Shown here in pieces: positions 38,048 to 46,575 of a DNA stretch of 64,000 nucleotides (positions are counted from its first letter, which is position 1; each line of letters begins with the position of its first letter). Source of the DNA: DATKZS01 sp035527835 [NCBI: bacterium] (lineage in GTDB: Bacteria; RBG-13-61-14). Where the stretch lies: assembly GCA_035527835.1 (NCBI GenBank), contig DATKZS010000102.1:1-64000 (forward strand), in the 5' to 3' direction. The notes beneath the pieces are model-generated. The model was not told the DNA's origin and searched no databases. It worked only from the letters and a program-made list of their open reading frames with translations. Position numbers and translations under genes: made by a program.

Positions 38048-40441
38048 TCAGGGAGGCTCGGGAGCGGGTGTTCCCGGACTGAAGTCTCCGCCCTGCTGGA
38101 TCTTCTGCAAGCCGTCCAGGCATGGGCCATAGCCGGGAGATGCCTGCAGGCAGGCCTTGTAAGTGTCAGCGGCTGCCCCGGGCTTTTCAAGCTTAAGCTG
38201 AATCTGGGCTTTCACGGTATAAGGAAACGGGTCAACCGGGTTCAACTGGATCGCTTTATCCAGGAGTTGTATAGCTTCGTCATACTTTCCCTGTACTCCC
38301 TTATCTCCGTGTTGTGCCTTTATATCTCCCTGTTGTTCCTTGATCCGGGCCAGGTTGATGAACCCCTTGGGCAGCTCGGGGTTGTAGATGACCGCCTTCT
38401 CGTAGAACTTATCGGCCTGCTTGAGAATCTCATCCTGCTTTTTGGGGTCGGTTTCGAGTCGAAGCAGCATCATGAGGGTGGATGCCAGGTCGTTGTAACT
38501 CTCGCCGTTGGGATAGATCTGGGCGGCTCCTTTGAAAAATTCCACGGCCATGCCCAGGTGCCTCTTTGCGGCCTCGTTGTCACGGCTCATCATGTCAGCG
38601 CGCGCGTAGGTGTAGTTGATGGTCCCCAGATTGTGCCAGGCCTTGTAGTATGAACGCTCGACCCTGATGCCCCACAGGTAAAGCAGCTCGGCCCGGTTCA
38701 GGCCCTTCAGGCTGAGCTCGTCCAGGGTCTTTCTGACCTCCGGCGTGATCGGTCCCTCCGGCACGGACTGGCGGAAGGTCTGGGAGATGATCAGGCTGTC
38801 GGCCTTGTCTATCTTGCCGTCCTTTGTGATCTCGCCCCCTTCCGCCACCGCCCGGGCCGAGCGGTAGTAGGCGTTGCCCAGGTCGGACACCACCTGCGCC
38901 TTGGTCGGCGAGTTCCTGACGCTGTCGCGCCACACGGTAAGGTCGGTGTGCCAGCTCAAATTGCGGACCGCGGTCAGGGACACGAAGAAGATGATGACGG
39001 CCACGGCCAGGGCCTGCGCCGGCGCGGGCCAGGCCCCGCGCGGCCCGTCCTTCTTCGTGAAATATGCCGCGCTCTGGTCCATGAGCCCGACGATCAGCAG
39101 GCACGCGCCCAGCGACGGCAGATACAGCCGGTGCTCGTTCTTGATGGCGTTGAGCGGCATAATGGAGGTGATGGAGAGGGTGACGAAAAAATTGGCGATG
39201 GCAAAGCTGACGACCGGATGCTTCTTATACCAGGCCAGGCCCAGCCCGGCGAGTCCGGCCAGTAACGTGAGCCCGCCGAAGATCAGCGGGTCGTGAACCA
39301 CGTCCTTGAACCTGTAGATGATGTTCTCATAGCTGATGTTCTGGTGGACCGGAACGAAAAGGAGGCGGAGGTAGGACACGAGAACCGGGATCTGGGTGGC
39401 GAAGTTGTCACCATAGGAACGCGGCGGCCGGCCCACCATGCTTTCCATGACCGCGGAACGGTAAATCAGATAGGCCACGTCCACGGCGATCAGCACGGCG
39501 AATTTCCGGAAATGTCGGGCCAGATAATTCCGCATGTTGGCCAACATGTTTATAATGAACGATTCGTCCTCCCGCTCATGCGCGTGCACGAAAATAAAGC
39601 CGGCCCAGAAGACCAGCGCCGGGGTCACGAAGGACATTTCCTTGGTCAGCAGCCCGAGCGCCAGGAACACGGCGGACAAAACAAGTGGCCGCCGTCCGTC
39701 CGTCTGCAGCGACCGCATGAAGAAATAAATGGAGAGCAGCATCCACAACACGCCGAAGCTCTCGGAGCGGCAGTTGATGTAGTTCACGCTTTCCGTGTTG
39801 ATGGGGTGGACGGCGAAGAGGATGGCGGTGAGCAGCGCGATCCGGTGGCGGCCGGTGAGGTGGCACAGCCCGACGTAGATGATGATGGTGTTGATGAGAT
39901 GGAGCAGGATGTTGAAGAGGAGCCAGCCGCGCGGATCGTAGCCGCGGTCCTTGCACCCGTTATGGAACGAGTCGCAGGCGATGGTCCCGGCCAGGTAGTT
40001 GAGGGCGAAGGTCTCCATGAGCAGGGGCCGGGGCATCCCCACCTTGGGACGCGAGCTGAAAAGCTCGGGCTGGTAAAAATAGCGGTAGAACAGGGTGCGC
40101 GATTCCGGGTTCTTGGTCCATTCCACCTGAACCCCGAAATTCTGCAGCAGCGAATGGATGTCGTCATAATGGAACCCGTTGCGCATCGAGTTCAGAAACA
40201 CCACGGAAACCAGCGCCACCAGCACCATGACCCCCAGCGCCCGCGCCGGAGTGTACCCGAGCAGCGACTTGCGGGGGGCGGGCAGGCCTTCCTTGTCCCG
40301 GTCCTTTACCGCCTGGCCCGACGACTCGATGACCTCACGCACCTCCTGCGGCCTGACACCAAGCTCCCGCGCAAGGTCCTTGATGGAAACCGCCGGATAA
40401 TTCTTCAAAATGTATTTGCGGTCCTTCTTGCTTATGGGCAT
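38048..40441 (-). CDS. TMTC-like GT-C membrane protein with TPR domain and N-terminal HTH-like segment
   Basis: The 797-residue protein has an unusual N-terminal segment, where KDLARELGVRPQEVREVIES resembles a helix-turn-helix. A membrane part with about ten to twelve helices carries the GT-C acidic pair D93-D94 in GFHYDDIHSLL and the HPINTESVNYINCRSES loop, as in TMTC O-mannosyltransferase-like proteins. The C-terminal third (about 500-790) holds TPR repeats. It ends with a Pro-rich tail. It probably transfers a sugar at the outer face of the inner membrane. It is a single gene, 133 bases from mnmE (divergent). Confidence 0.8.
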   Translation of the reverse strand: MPISKKDRKYILKNYPAVSIKDLARELGVRPQEVREVIESSGQAVKDRDKEGLPAPRKSLLGYTPARALGVMVLVALVSVVFLNSMRNGFHYDDIHSLLQNFGVQVEWTKNPESRTLFYRYFYQPELFSSRPKVGMPRPLLMETFALNYLAGTIACDSFHNGCKDRGYDPRGWLLFNILLHLINTIIIYVGLCHLTGRHRIALLTAILFAVHPINTESVNYINCRSESFGVLWMLLSIYFFMRSLQTDGRRPLVLSAVFLALGLLTKEMSFVTPALVFWAGFIFVHAHEREDESFIINMLANMRNYLARHFRKFAVLIAVDVAYLIYRSAVMESMVGRPPRSYGDNFATQIPVLVSYLRLLFVPVHQNISYENIIYRFKDVVHDPLIFGGLTLLAGLAGLGLAWYKKHPVVSFAIANFFVTLSITSIMPLNAIKNEHRLYLPSLGACLLIVGLMDQSAAYFTKKDGPRGAWPAPAQALAVAVIIFFVSLTAVRNLSWHTDLTVWRDSVRNSPTKAQVVSDLGNAYYRSARAVAEGGEITKDGKIDKADSLIISQTFRQSVPEGPITPEVRKTLDELSLKGLNRAELLYLWGIRVERSYYKAWHNLGTINYTYARADMMSRDNEAAKRHLGMAVEFFKGAAQIYPNGESYNDLASTLMMLLRLETDPKKQDEILKQADKFYEKAVIYNPELPKGFINLARIKEQQGDIKAQHGDKGVQGKYDEAIQLLDKAIQLNPVDPFPYTVKAQIQLKLEKPGAAADTYKACLQASPGYGPCLDGLQKIQQGGDFSPGTPAPEPP

Positions 40442-40592
40442 ACCACGTGCTCCGAAAGGAAAAGCAGTCCAGATATAAGCCTATTTATTTACCACACTTC
40501 TCGCTCTTTGACCACCCCCGCCGCAAAAAAATGTCGGGGGCCGTGCGCAAATTGTTTGAGTTTTCCCGATCCCTTTGCTACCTTTGCCAACA

Positions 40593-41975
40593 ATGAACGT
40601 GAGCGCCGACGATAACGATACCATTGCCGCCATTGCCACGGCGCCCGGCCGCGGCGCCATCGGCATCATCCGGATTTCCGGGCCACGGGCCGTTCCGATC
40701 GCGGCCTCCGTTTTTCACGGGGCGCGGGGCGTTGCGGACCAGTCGGACTGGAGCGCGGCCCTGGGCTGGATCGAGCATCTTGGCGAACGTATTGACGAGG
40801 CGCTGTGCCTTTGCATGCGCGGTCCCCGGAGCTACACCCGGGAGGACGTAGTCGAGCTGCACTGCCACGGCGGGCCCGCCGCTTTGCACCGGGTCCTGGC
40901 CGCGGTCATGGAGGCCGGGGCCAGGCCGGCCGGGCCCGGAGAGTTTACCCGCCGCGCTTTCCTCTCCGGCCGCATTGACCTGGCCCAGGCCGAGGCCGTG
41001 GCCGACGTGATCGCGAGCGAGACCGCGGCGGCGGCCCGCGCGGCCGCGGCGCAGCTCGCGGGCGGCCTGTCGCGGCGGCTCGGCGCGCTCCGCGAAAACC
41101 TCGCGGACCTGCTGGCTCGCATCGAGGCCGGGATAGACTTCAGTGACGAGGAAGACGTGACGGCCATCACGCCCGCCGAGCTGTCCCGCCGCCTCGATGA
41201 CGCGCGGGCCACGCTGGACGTACTGCTCGCCGATGCCGGCGCGGGCCGGCTGCTCCGGGAGGGCGCGCGGGTGGTGATCGCGGGCCGGACCAACGTGGGC
41301 AAGTCCACCTTGATGAACGCCCTGCTCCGTTCCGAGCGCGTGATCGTAACTCCCGTGCCCGGGTCCACCCGCGACGTGGTGGAGGACGCGGTTGAGATCA
41401 TGGGCCTGCCCGTGCGCCTCTTCGACACCGCGGGCATCAGGGATGACGCGGACCCGGTCGAGAGCATCGGCGTGAGCATGGCGCGCGCCGCCCTCGATTC
41501 CTGCGACCTCGCCCTCATGGTGGTGGACGGCTCCAGTCCCCTCACCGCCGAGGACCGCGCCATCGCCGCAACCCTCCGCGGCCGGATGGCGCTGGTCGTC
41601 AACAAATGCGACCTGCCGCCGGCGCTTCGGCCGGATCAGGTCCAGGAACTGGCGGCGGGAGCGCCGGCCGTCGTGATCTCGGCCCTGACCGGACAGGGCA
41701 TCGCTGACTTGGAACGCGAGATCGCCGCCGCCCTCGGCGCCGCCCCCTCGTCCCAGGAAGCGCCCCTGCTGACCAACTCCCGGCACATTTCCGCCCTCCG
41801 CGGCTGCCGCGAGGCGCTGCTCAGCGCGCGCGCGGCCAGGGAACAGGGGCTGTCCGACGAGTTCGCGGCCTCCGACCTGCGTGAGGCCCTCTCCGGCCTC
41901 GGCGAGATCACCGGCGAGACGGCCACCGAGGAAATCCTCGGCCTCATCTTCAGCCGCTTCTGCATAGGAAAGTGA
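40593..41975 (+). CDS. mnmE: tRNA modification GTPase MnmE
   Basis: The 460-residue GTPase acts with MnmG on the wobble uridine of several tRNAs. It has an N-terminal folate-binding domain (DTIAAIATAPGRGAIGIIRISG), a helical domain, a G domain with GRTNVGKST, DTAGI and NKCD, and the C-terminal CIGK end. ATG 40593 gives the normal length; an upstream TTG at 40575 is less likely. mnmG is not in the window. Confidence 0.97.
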   Translation: MNVSADDNDTIAAIATAPGRGAIGIIRISGPRAVPIAASVFHGARGVADQSDWSAALGWIEHLGERIDEALCLCMRGPRSYTREDVVELHCHGGPAALHRVLAAVMEAGARPAGPGEFTRRAFLSGRIDLAQAEAVADVIASETAAAARAAAAQLAGGLSRRLGALRENLADLLARIEAGIDFSDEEDVTAITPAELSRRLDDARATLDVLLADAGAGRLLREGARVVIAGRTNVGKSTLMNALLRSERVIVTPVPGSTRDVVEDAVEIMGLPVRLFDTAGIRDDADPVESIGVSMARAALDSCDLALMVVDGSSPLTAEDRAIAATLRGRMALVVNKCDLPPALRPDQVQELAAGAPAVVISALTGQGIADLEREIAAALGAAPSSQEAPLLTNSRHISALRGCREALLSARAAREQGLSDEFAASDLREALSGLGEITGETATEEILGLIFSRFCIGK

Positions 41976-42734
41976 ATGGGGTTCGCAATCATCTTTTTCG
42001 CGTTCGCGGCCCTGTTCGCCTGGGCGGGCGAGGCGTGCCGCGGTTCATCGTTCATCGGCTCCGCCATAGCGGCCGCGGCCTTTTACCAGGCGGCAATGGC
42101 CGAGATGTTCACCGGCCTGATGTATCTTGGCGCCTCGCTTTTTCGGATCAATCCGGGGCTTTTATTCAAGACGCCTCGCGGCCGCGTGAAATTGCTCATC
42201 CGCTTTTTCTGCTGGCCCTACCTGATTTTTGAAATGCGGGCATGGAAGAGGTATCGCGCTCGGGGGCATGAGCCGCTGTTCGAGGAGGTGCGGCAGGGGC
42301 TGTTCCTGGGAGCACGCGTCATCTCCAGCGATGTTCCCGAGCTCAAGCGCTCCGGGATCAGCGCGGTGCTCGACATGATCGCGGAATTCAGCGCGCCGCC
42401 CGAGCTCGTCGCCGACGACGCGTTTCTTTACGCCGCCATCCCGGCGCTGGACGGGACCGCGCCTACACTTGCCGAGCTTGAACAAGGCGCGCGGTTCCTG
42501 GAAGCCGCGCTTGCCGCAGGCCGCAAGGCGCTGGTGCACTGCACCTTCGGCCACGGCCGCTCCGCCACCATGGCGGCCGCCGCGCTGATCGTGATGGGAG
42601 ACGCCGGAACGCCAGAGGAAGCGCTGGGCATCCTGAAAAAATTAGAGCGGAAAATCTGGCTCAGCCGCGAGCAAAAGAGGGCGCTCGAAAATTTCGCGGC
42701 GAGGCGGGGCCGGATGAAAGTTGAAACTCCGTGA
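41976..42734 (+). CDS. Membrane-linked dual-specificity protein phosphatase
   Basis: The 252-residue protein has an N-terminal hydrophobic region with two or three helices (about 1-85). A phosphatase domain follows with the HCx5R signature in VHCTFGHGRS (Cys189, Arg195) and a candidate general acid Asp159 in ALDGTAP. It probably removes phosphate from Tyr, Ser/Thr or a small molecule near the membrane. The ATG directly follows the mnmE stop, so it is co-translated; no functional link is known. Confidence 0.82.
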   Translation: MGFAIIFFAFAALFAWAGEACRGSSFIGSAIAAAAFYQAAMAEMFTGLMYLGASLFRINPGLLFKTPRGRVKLLIRFFCWPYLIFEMRAWKRYRARGHEPLFEEVRQGLFLGARVISSDVPELKRSGISAVLDMIAEFSAPPELVADDAFLYAAIPALDGTAPTLAELEQGARFLEAALAAGRKALVHCTFGHGRSATMAAAALIVMGDAGTPEEALGILKKLERKIWLSREQKRALENFAARRGRMKVETP

Positions 42735-42826
42735 TCCCAGGCGCACAATTAGTGCGTCCGGGCATGACGTTTGCTTTCGGCTCAAGACCTGACCCTGCCT
42801 GTACAGGCAAAAGGAGAGGTGAAGAC

Positions 42827-43243
42827 ATGAAGAGGACGATTATCGCGGTCCTGGTGCTGGTCCTGCTGTCCGGCTGGGCCGTGGCCGCGGGCCTCGGCGT
42901 GGGCGAGGCCGTGATCTGCAAGGACGTAAAGGACCGCACACCGGTGGAGCCGGGCGACAGCTTCCCGACCGACGTGGGCAAGCTCTACTGTTTTACCCGA
43001 ATTACCGGCGCGGCGGACGCGACCACGGTGAGCCATGTGTGGTTCTTGAACGACAAACAGGTCTCGGCGGTTGATCTCAAGGTCGGCTCGTCCAATTGGC
43101 GCACCTGGAGCAGCAAGCAGATCAAGCCGTCGGATGAGGGGTCGTGGAAGGTGGAGATCCGGGACCTATCCGGCAAGGTGCTGACTGCCGTTGAGTTCAA
43201 GACATATCGGCCCGAGCCGGAGGGAAGCGAGACCAAGCCGTAA
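42827..43243 (+). CDS. Exported DUF2914 protein
   Basis: The 138-residue protein has a signal peptide (1-20). The DUF2914 pattern follows: GEAVICKDVKDRTPV, KLYCFTRITGA, HVWFLNDKQV, NWRTWSSKQI and GSWKVEIRDLSGKVL. ATG 42827 has AAGGAGAGG as Shine-Dalgarno. The family is common in deltaproteobacteria but has no known function. It converges on ahbB. Confidence 0.85.
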   Translation: MKRTIIAVLVLVLLSGWAVAAGLGVGEAVICKDVKDRTPVEPGDSFPTDVGKLYCFTRITGAADATTVSHVWFLNDKQVSAVDLKVGSSNWRTWSSKQIKPSDEGSWKVEIRDLSGKVLTAVEFKTYRPEPEGSETKP

Positions 43244-43262
43244 GCGGGCGCGGCCTGAGCAG

Positions 43263-43748
43263 TCAGCCGCCGACCAGGTCCGGGTCCGCGCTCACGCCGG
43301 AAAGCGACGTCTTCTTGAGCTCACCCCGCGACGGGCACACCTCGACCTCCCTGACGCCCGGAATCCGCCGGATTTGCGCCACGGCGTCATCAACCACTTC
43401 CTGCCCCTGGCCGTGAACCATGATGTAAACGCACCAGGGGTCGCCGTTGGGATGGGCGCGGTGGTAGCAATGGCTCACCGCCTCGATCCGTTGGCCGGCG
43501 TTTCCAACCTCGTCAATGTGGGCCTCATCGGTATGCGCGATGACCATGGCGTTCACGGAAAAGCCGATGGGCTGGTGCCGCACGGAGGCCGCGAATCGCC
43601 GCACCTTGCCCTCCGCGATCAGCCGCTTGATCCTCGCGATGACCTCGGCCTGGCTCAGGCCCAGCTTCTCAGCGAGCGGCCTGAGCGGCTGGGCCTCGAT
43701 CTTTAAGCCCTTCCCGGCCAAGTCAATAAATTCTCGGTCGCTTACCAT
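43263..43748 (-). CDS. ahbB: Siroheme decarboxylase subunit AhbB (Lrp/AsnC-like)
   Basis: The 161-residue protein has an AsnC-type winged helix (LRPLAEKLGLSQAEVIARIKRL) and a ligand-binding RAM-like domain. In the alternative heme pathway AhbA and AhbB form the enzyme that removes carboxyl groups from siroheme C12 and C18. SHCYHRAHPNGDPWCVYIMVH is characteristic of the AhbB branch. It follows ahbA by 25 bases and is the last gene of the heme cluster. Confidence 0.88.
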   Translation of the reverse strand: MVSDREFIDLAGKGLKIEAQPLRPLAEKLGLSQAEVIARIKRLIAEGKVRRFAASVRHQPIGFSVNAMVIAHTDEAHIDEVGNAGQRIEAVSHCYHRAHPNGDPWCVYIMVHGQGQEVVDDAVAQIRRIPGVREVEVCPSRGELKKTSLSGVSADPDLVGG

Positions 43749-43773
43749 TTAAATTCCATGTTAGATTAGATAG

Positions 43774-44250
43774 TTATACTTCAAACTTAACGCCCAGCTT
43801 GAAGGACTTTTTCTGGGGCAGTTTTTTCACGTCGCTGAGCCGGGCCCGTTCTGTCACCTTCTTGATGATGGTGTCCATGGCGGCCTCGTTCTCCGCGATC
43901 ACGGTGAACCAGAGGTTCCATTCGTGCTCGCGCAGGTAGGCGTGCGTGATCTCCGGGTGCTCGGCCACGGCGGACCGCGCGTCCTCGATCCTGTCCTCGT
44001 CCACCTTGGAGGCGACCAGGACGCCGCTCATGTCCCAGGCATGGTAGTTGATGATCGGCCCGAGCCGGCGCACAATGCCCAGGTTCCACATGCGCCGGAC
44101 CCGCCCTATCATCTCGTCTTCACTCAACCCGAACTCATGTCCCAGCACGCGGAAGGGCCGCGGATCAAGCGGGACCTCCACCTGGATCCGGTTCAAGATC
44201 TTCCGGTCAAGCTCGTCGAGCTCGGGCCGGCCGTTTTCCGCTTGCTTCAT
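43774..44250 (-). CDS. ahbA: Siroheme decarboxylase subunit AhbA (Lrp/AsnC-like)
   Basis: The 158-residue protein has the AsnC-like layout: LDELDRKILNRIQVEVPLDPRPF, VRRLGPIINYHAWDMSGVLVASKV and AYLREHEWNLWFTVIA. It pairs with AhbB. ATG 44250 has GAGGG as Shine-Dalgarno and overlaps the ahbD stop by four bases. The C-terminal KKSFKLGVKFEV fits the family. Confidence 0.88.
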   Translation of the reverse strand: MKQAENGRPELDELDRKILNRIQVEVPLDPRPFRVLGHEFGLSEDEMIGRVRRMWNLGIVRRLGPIINYHAWDMSGVLVASKVDEDRIEDARSAVAEHPEITHAYLREHEWNLWFTVIAENEAAMDTIIKKVTERARLSDVKKLPQKKSFKLGVKFEV

Positions 44251-45326
44251 AATCCCTCGCCGTACTCGCAATAAGGCTCCGCTTCCATGTCGTCGCCGGT
44301 GACGGCATAGGCGCGGGCGCGGCAGCCTCCGCAGACGCGGATGTAGCCGCATGATCCGCAGGGGTCCTTGTAGTTCTTGAAGTCGCGGAGCTTCCCGAAC
44401 AGCGGCGAGCGCTCCCAGATCTCGCGGAAGCTCTGCTCGCGCACGTTGCCCGCGGCCACCGGGTAATAGCCGCAGGGGAACACGTCGCCCTTGTAACTCA
44501 CGAATCCGAAGCCCATCCCCGCGAGGCAGCCTCTGGTGCGGGCGTTCAATCCGAAGTGCAGGGCGTCCACCGGGATGCCGTCAGCCTTGGCCCGCTGGCG
44601 CAGGATGCGGTAATACTGCGGCGCGCAGGTGGGCTTGATCTCCATCTGCTCGTCGCGGTTCTTCTCGTAGATGTAGTTCAGGATGCGCTCGTAGTCCGCG
44701 GAGGTGATGAGGTCGCGCGATCCGGGGTCCTCGCCGCGGCCGGTGGGCACGAGCATGAACACGTGCCAGGCGTGCGCCTTCATGCGCTTGACCAGGCGGA
44801 AGATGTTGTCGAGGTCATGCATGTTGCGCTGGGTGAGCGAGGTATTGACCTGGACGTTGATGCCGGCTTCCTGGAGCATGGCCATGCCTTTGAGGCTCGC
44901 CTCGAAGGCGCCGGGCTGCCGGCGGAAGTCGTCGTGGACCTCGGGGGTGGGGCCGTCAATGCTGATGGAGCAGGTCTTGACGCCGGCGGCGAGCAGCCGG
45001 CGGGCCACGTCGGTGGTGACCATGGTTCCGTTGGTGGACACCGCGACGGTGAGGCCGGCGCCGGTGCCGTAGGCCGCGATGTCGAAAAGGTCGGGCCGTA
45101 AGAGCGGCTCGCCGCCGGTGAGGATGAGGATGGGCTTCGCGAATGAGGCCACGTTGTCAATCAGGGCCTTGTACTCGTCAAGCGTCAGCTCTCCCTCCGG
45201 GGCTTCCATCGAGGCCACGGCGCGGCAGTGGATGCAGTTCAGGTTGCAGCGCCGCGTGAGCTCCCACGCCAGCACGCGGGGCAGGAAGGCGTCGCCTTCT
45301 CCTTTATGTCCGGGTCCGGGATGCAT
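44247..45326 (-). CDS. ahbD: Heme synthase AhbD (radical SAM/SPASM)
   Basis: The 359-residue enzyme converts Fe-coproporphyrin III to heme b by oxidative decarboxylation. Cluster cysteines lie in TRRCNLNCIHCRAVA, followed by LTGGEPLLRPD. The C-terminal SPASM-like region has CGSCGYIRVCGGCRARAYA. The HCRA signature and its place next to ahbA/ahbB favour AhbD over AhbC, which is present separately at 46576. ATG 45326 has GAGGAC upstream. Confidence 0.87.
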   Translation of the reverse strand: MHPGPGHKGEGDAFLPRVLAWELTRRCNLNCIHCRAVASMEAPEGELTLDEYKALIDNVASFAKPILILTGGEPLLRPDLFDIAAYGTGAGLTVAVSTNGTMVTTDVARRLLAAGVKTCSISIDGPTPEVHDDFRRQPGAFEASLKGMAMLQEAGINVQVNTSLTQRNMHDLDNIFRLVKRMKAHAWHVFMLVPTGRGEDPGSRDLITSADYERILNYIYEKNRDEQMEIKPTCAPQYYRILRQRAKADGIPVDALHFGLNARTRGCLAGMGFGFVSYKGDVFPCGYYPVAAGNVREQSFREIWERSPLFGKLRDFKNYKDPCGSCGYIRVCGGCRARAYAVTGDDMEAEPYCEYGEGL

Positions 45327-45356
45327 AAAATTCTGTCCTCGTTGAGAAGATTTTTA

Positions 45357-45431
45357 TCACGCAAAGGCGCAAAGATCGCAAAGCAAAGAATTTATTTTTT
45401 TATTCTTTGCGATCTTTGCGCCTTTGCGTGA
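45357..45431. repeat. Perfect 27-bp intergenic inverted repeat, GCAAAGGCGC family, copy 1
   Basis: Arms 45357-45383 and 45405-45431 are perfectly complementary, with an AT-rich loop. Within each arm GCAAAG recurs every eight to ten bases. It lies between hemB and ahbD. The same family recurs at 46473-46552. Confidence 0.93.
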
Positions 45432-45452
45432 GAACAGACTCTCCATTAACAT

Positions 45453-46439
45453 TTAATCCTTCAAGTATCCCTTCTCCACCGCTTCCACGGCGTAATAGGT
45501 GATGATCATGTCGGCCCCCGCCCTTTTGATGGCGGTGAGGGTCTCGCGGACGATCATGCGCTCGTCAACGAGCTTTTGCTGCGCCGCGTTCTTGATCATC
45601 GCGTACTCGCCGGAGACGGAATAGGCCGCGAGCGGGACGGCAAAGGCCTCGGAGACCTCGCGGATCACGTCGAGGTACGCGAGCGCGGGCTTGACCATGA
45701 CCATGTCCGCGCCTTCCTCCAGATCGAGCGCGACCTCGCGCAGGGCCTCGCGCGCGTTCCCCGGGTCCATCTGATAGGTCTTGCGCGTGCCGTGGAAATG
45801 TCCCGAGCCCGCGGCCTCCCGAAACGGCCCGTAAAAAGCGGAGGCATACTTGGCGGCGTAGCTCATGATGGCCACGTCGGGGAAGCCCTCGGTATCGAGC
45901 GCGTCGCGGATGGCGCCGATCCTGCCGTCCATCATATCGGAGGGCGCGATGATGTCCGCGCCGGCCTCCGCATAGGTGAGCGCGATCTTGGCGAGCAGCT
46001 CCAGGGTAGCGTCGTTGTCCACGTCGTCGCCCGCGGGCGTGAGGATGCCGCAGTGGCCGGAGTCGGTGTACTCGCAGCAGCACAGGTCGCAGATCACGGC
46101 GAGCTCCGGCACTTGCTTCTTGAGCGCGCGCACGGCCCGCTGGATCAGCCCATCGTCGCGGCAGGCCTCGGACGCCTCACAGTCCTTCTTCTCGGTCACG
46201 CCGAAAAGGAGGACCGCGGGGATCTCCAGGTCGCGCACCCGCCTCGCTTCCTTCACCAACAGGTCCACCGAGAGCCGGTCCTGGCCGCTCATGCTGGAGA
46301 TGGGCTCACGAACCTTTTCGCCGTCCACCACGAAGTAGGGCATGATCAGGTTCGAGGGCAGCACGCGGTGCTCGCGCACCATCCTCCTGATGGCCTCGGT
46401 CCTTCTTAATCTCCTCATCCTGGTCTGGGGAAAGCCCAT
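45453..46439 (-). CDS. hemB: Porphobilinogen synthase (delta-aminolevulinate dehydratase)
   Basis: The 328-residue enzyme joins two aminolevulinates to porphobilinogen. The active-site lysines are in SYAAKYASAFYGPFREA and MVKPALAYLDV. The cysteine-rich stretch ICDLCCCEYTDSGHC indicates the zinc-dependent type. AGGAGG precedes ATG 46439. Inverted repeats of the same family lie on both sides (45357-45431 and 46473-46552). Confidence 0.97.
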   Translation of the reverse strand: MGFPQTRMRRLRRTEAIRRMVREHRVLPSNLIMPYFVVDGEKVREPISSMSGQDRLSVDLLVKEARRVRDLEIPAVLLFGVTEKKDCEASEACRDDGLIQRAVRALKKQVPELAVICDLCCCEYTDSGHCGILTPAGDDVDNDATLELLAKIALTYAEAGADIIAPSDMMDGRIGAIRDALDTEGFPDVAIMSYAAKYASAFYGPFREAAGSGHFHGTRKTYQMDPGNAREALREVALDLEEGADMVMVKPALAYLDVIREVSEAFAVPLAAYSVSGEYAMIKNAAQQKLVDERMIVRETLTAIKRAGADMIITYYAVEAVEKGYLKD

Positions 46440-46472
46440 CTTAAAACCTCCTAAGAGAACCAGAGAATTTTC

Positions 46473-46552
46473 TCACGCAAAGGCGCAAAGATCGCAGAGA
46501 AGAAATTAATAGTTTTTATTCCTAACTTTGTGAGCTTTGCGCCTTTGCGTGA
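46473..46552. repeat. Intergenic inverted repeat, GCAAAGGCGC family, copy 2
   Basis: The outer arms 46473-46490 and 46535-46552 are perfect over 18 bases; the inner parts have diverged. It lies between ahbC and hemB. Its arm matches the element at 45357-45431 on the other side of hemB. Confidence 0.88.
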
Positions 46553-46575
46553 AAAAAACATCTCAACTTTCCACC

